A model generated the notes under the pieces. It was not told the origin of the DNA and made no database searches. It was given only the letters and a program-made list of their open reading frames with translations. From Halegenticoccus tardaugens (GTDB lineage Archaea; Halobacteriota; Halobacteria; Halobacteriales; Haloferacaceae), in assembly GCF_004116405.1 (NCBI RefSeq), contig NZ_SDIC01000007.1, positions 62,001-126,000 of the forward strand: 64,000 bases of DNA. Direction: 5' to 3'. This document shows positions 62,603 to 64,000 of the stretch, in pieces. The first letter of the stretch is position 1. Each line of letters starts with the position of its first letter. Made by a program: the position numbers and the translations under genes.

Positions 62603-64000
62603 ATGTGTGGTATGGGAGAACACATCAAAGCGACGCACGATGTTGTCGTGGTCGGCGCCGGGGGAGCCGGCATTCGCGCGGCGATCGCGGCGCACGAGGA
62701 GGGGGCAGACGCCGCCATCGTCACGAAACTCCACCCTGTCCGGAGCCACACGGGATCGGCCGAAGGTGGGATCAACGCCGCGCTTCACGAGGGGGGGACG
62801 TGGGAATCACACGCGTCTGACACGATGAAAGGAGCAGATTACCTCGGAGACGCGCCGGGCGTTGAGGCGCTCTGCCGCGAGATACCGCGCGAGGTCATTC
62901 AGCTGGAACACTGGGGACTGGCGTTTGCGCGTGCCAACGATGGGACTGTCGCGATGCGGCCGCTCGCCGGCCACTCGGCCCCGCGGACGACGTATGCCGG
63001 CGCGGAGACCGGCCATCAGCTGCTACACGCGCTCTACCAGCAACTGCTCAAACGGGGCATCCAGGTATACGATGAGTGGTACGTGACACGACTGGCGGTG
63101 AGTGGCGAGGAGCGTCCGGAGGACCGGACGTGTCACGGGATCGTTGCGATAGACATTCAGACGGGCGAGGTCGCGTGCTTCCGCGCGCGCAGGGGCGTCA
63201 TCCTCGCCACTGGCGGTCCTGGACAGGCGTACGACCACACAACGAATGCTGTCTCCTGCACGGGCGACGGACAGGCGATGGCCTACCGCGCGGGCGTCCC
63301 GCTGGAGGATATGGAGTTCGTCCAGTTCCACCCGACAACGCTCCCCTCCACGGGCGTGCTCATCTCCGAGGGCGTCCGCGGCGAGGGCGGCATCCTCTAC
63401 AACGTCGAGGGCGAGCGCTTCATGTTCGAACACGGCTACGCGAACAACGACGGCGAGCTCGCCAGCCGCGACGTGGTTTCGCGCGCGGAGCTCACCGAGG
63501 TCAACGAGGGGCGCGGCATCGAGGACGAGTATGTCCACCTCGACATGCGCCACCTCGGCGAAAAGCGCATCATCGACCGTCTCGAAAACATCCTCCACCT
63601 CGCGGAGGACTTCGAAGGGGTCGACGCGCTGGAGGACCCGATGCCAGTGGTCCCCGGCCAACACTTCGCGATGGGCGGCATCGAGACGAATGAGAACGGC
63701 GAAACGTGTATCTCGGGACTCTACGCGGCCGGCGAGTGCGCCTGTGTGAGCGTCCACGGCGCGAATCGCCTCGGCGGGAACGCGCTGCCGGAGCTCATCG
63801 TGTTCGGCAAGCGCGCGGGCCAGCACGCCGCGGGCACGGATCTCGGCGAGGCGAACATTCGGACGGGACGGACGACGGCTGCGACGACCCGCGGGGACAC
63901 CTCCACCGCGACCGGTGGAGGGGACACGGACGTCGCGGTCAAGACGATCCGTCGAGCCTGGGAGTCGGAGCGAACACGCGTCGAGCGGCTGCTCGACGGC
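62603..64000 (+). CDS. succinate dehydrogenase/fumarate reductase flavoprotein subunit, 3' end cut
   Basis: The frame stays open to the window end (466 codons seen). It has the FAD site VVVVGAGGAGIRAAIAAHEE, the covalent-flavin region PVRSHTGSAEGGINAAL with the conserved His, the active-site segment QFHPTTLPSTGVLISEGVRG and HGANRLGGNALPE. These are diagnostic for SdhA/FrdA. A covalent FAD and quinone-linked complex is therefore expected, though the iron-sulfur partner would lie beyond the window or elsewhere. The start could also be ATG 62612. A Thr/Gly-rich insertion (TTAATTRGDTSTATGGGD) before the C-terminal helical domain is unusual. Confidence 0.92.
   Translation, partial: MCGMGEHIKATHDVVVVGAGGAGIRAAIAAHEEGADAAIVTKLHPVRSHTGSAEGGINAALHEGGTWESHASDTMKGADYLGDAPGVEALCREIPREVIQLEHWGLAFARANDGTVAMRPLAGHSAPRTTYAGAETGHQLLHALYQQLLKRGIQVYDEWYVTRLAVSGEERPEDRTCHGIVAIDIQTGEVACFRARRGVILATGGPGQAYDHTTNAVSCTGDGQAMAYRAGVPLEDMEFVQFHPTTLPSTGVLISEGVRGEGGILYNVEGERFMFEHGYANNDGELASRDVVSRAELTEVNEGRGIEDEYVHLDMRHLGEKRIIDRLENILHLAEDFEGVDALEDPMPVVPGQHFAMGGIETNENGETCISGLYAAGECACVSVHGANRLGGNALPELIVFGKRAGQHAAGTDLGEANIRTGRTTAATTRGDTSTATGGGDTDVAVKTIRRAWESERTRVERLLDG

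Overview
The window reads as haloarchaeal (class Halobacteria) DNA. Most genes have high GC and strong third-position GC. The proteins are very acidic and most starts look leaderless. Family signatures agree: bacterio-opsin-activator HTH, DUF5518, small HTH regulators, Tat-type lipoproteins and many TnpB/IS200-IS605 relics. The density of mobile-element ends and broken genes suggests a megaplasmid or a chromosomal accessory region. The species cannot be told from this sequence. I saw no rRNA, tRNA or CRISPR array.

0-13 kb is a metal and sulfur module. It starts inside a Cu(I) P-type ATPase, followed by small Gly/Met-rich membrane proteins, a DoxX protein, a duplicated HxHP-domain protein, a broken SRPBCC gene, a DUF5676-like protein and a broken TauE/SafE exporter. 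Next come a SoxB-like metallophosphoesterase, a rhodanese-MBL protein of persulfide-dioxygenase type and a Tat-exported multicopper oxidase that overlaps it. The module ends with a His/Met-rich secreted protein, two SHOCT proteins, DUF302 and a frameshifted thioredoxin-like gene. 13.4-16.8 kb holds an asparagine-synthase-like protein and a sulfatase.

17-35 kb is a catabolic and transport island. The minus strand carries a DUF3311-like protein, a sodium:solute symporter, HyuA, HyuB and an MFS transporter, plus an SDR. The plus strand carries a ureohydrolase, a leucine-type dehydrogenase, an orphan 2-oxoacid dehydrogenase E1 alpha, a second symporter with a tiny coupled membrane protein, and a coupled unknown protein. 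An EamA transporter and a dead HTH regulator follow. An intact IS200/IS605 element (tnpA + tnpB) lies between the dead regulator and the 3' stump of an amidohydrolase.

35-45 kb is relic-rich. It contains tnpB fragments, solitary element ends, an HTH regulator divergent from a possible TIR/deoxyribosyltransferase-like protein, a rhodanese lipoprotein, a triply damaged DUF6544-like gene, DUF5518, an AI-2E transporter and a GAP-family protein. 45.6-48.1 kb is an ABC-2 exporter with a divergent TetR regulator and a palindromic operator. 48.4-50.5 kb is an ADP-forming acyl-CoA synthetase. 51.4-54.5 kb is a multi-PAS/GAF Bat-like regulator with a frameshifted N-terminus. 54.9-55.8 kb encodes a secreted, extremely acidic protein built of nonapeptide-like repeats. 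58.6-64 kb holds an SCP2-like protein, an alpha/beta hydrolase, an aldehyde dehydrogenase and the start of a succinate dehydrogenase/fumarate reductase flavoprotein.

The main themes are a copper/sulfur module with many Met- and His-rich proteins, a decaying catabolic island, and a dense field of solitary TnpB tails and hairpin ends. Several of these ends supply the stop codon of the neighbouring gene.
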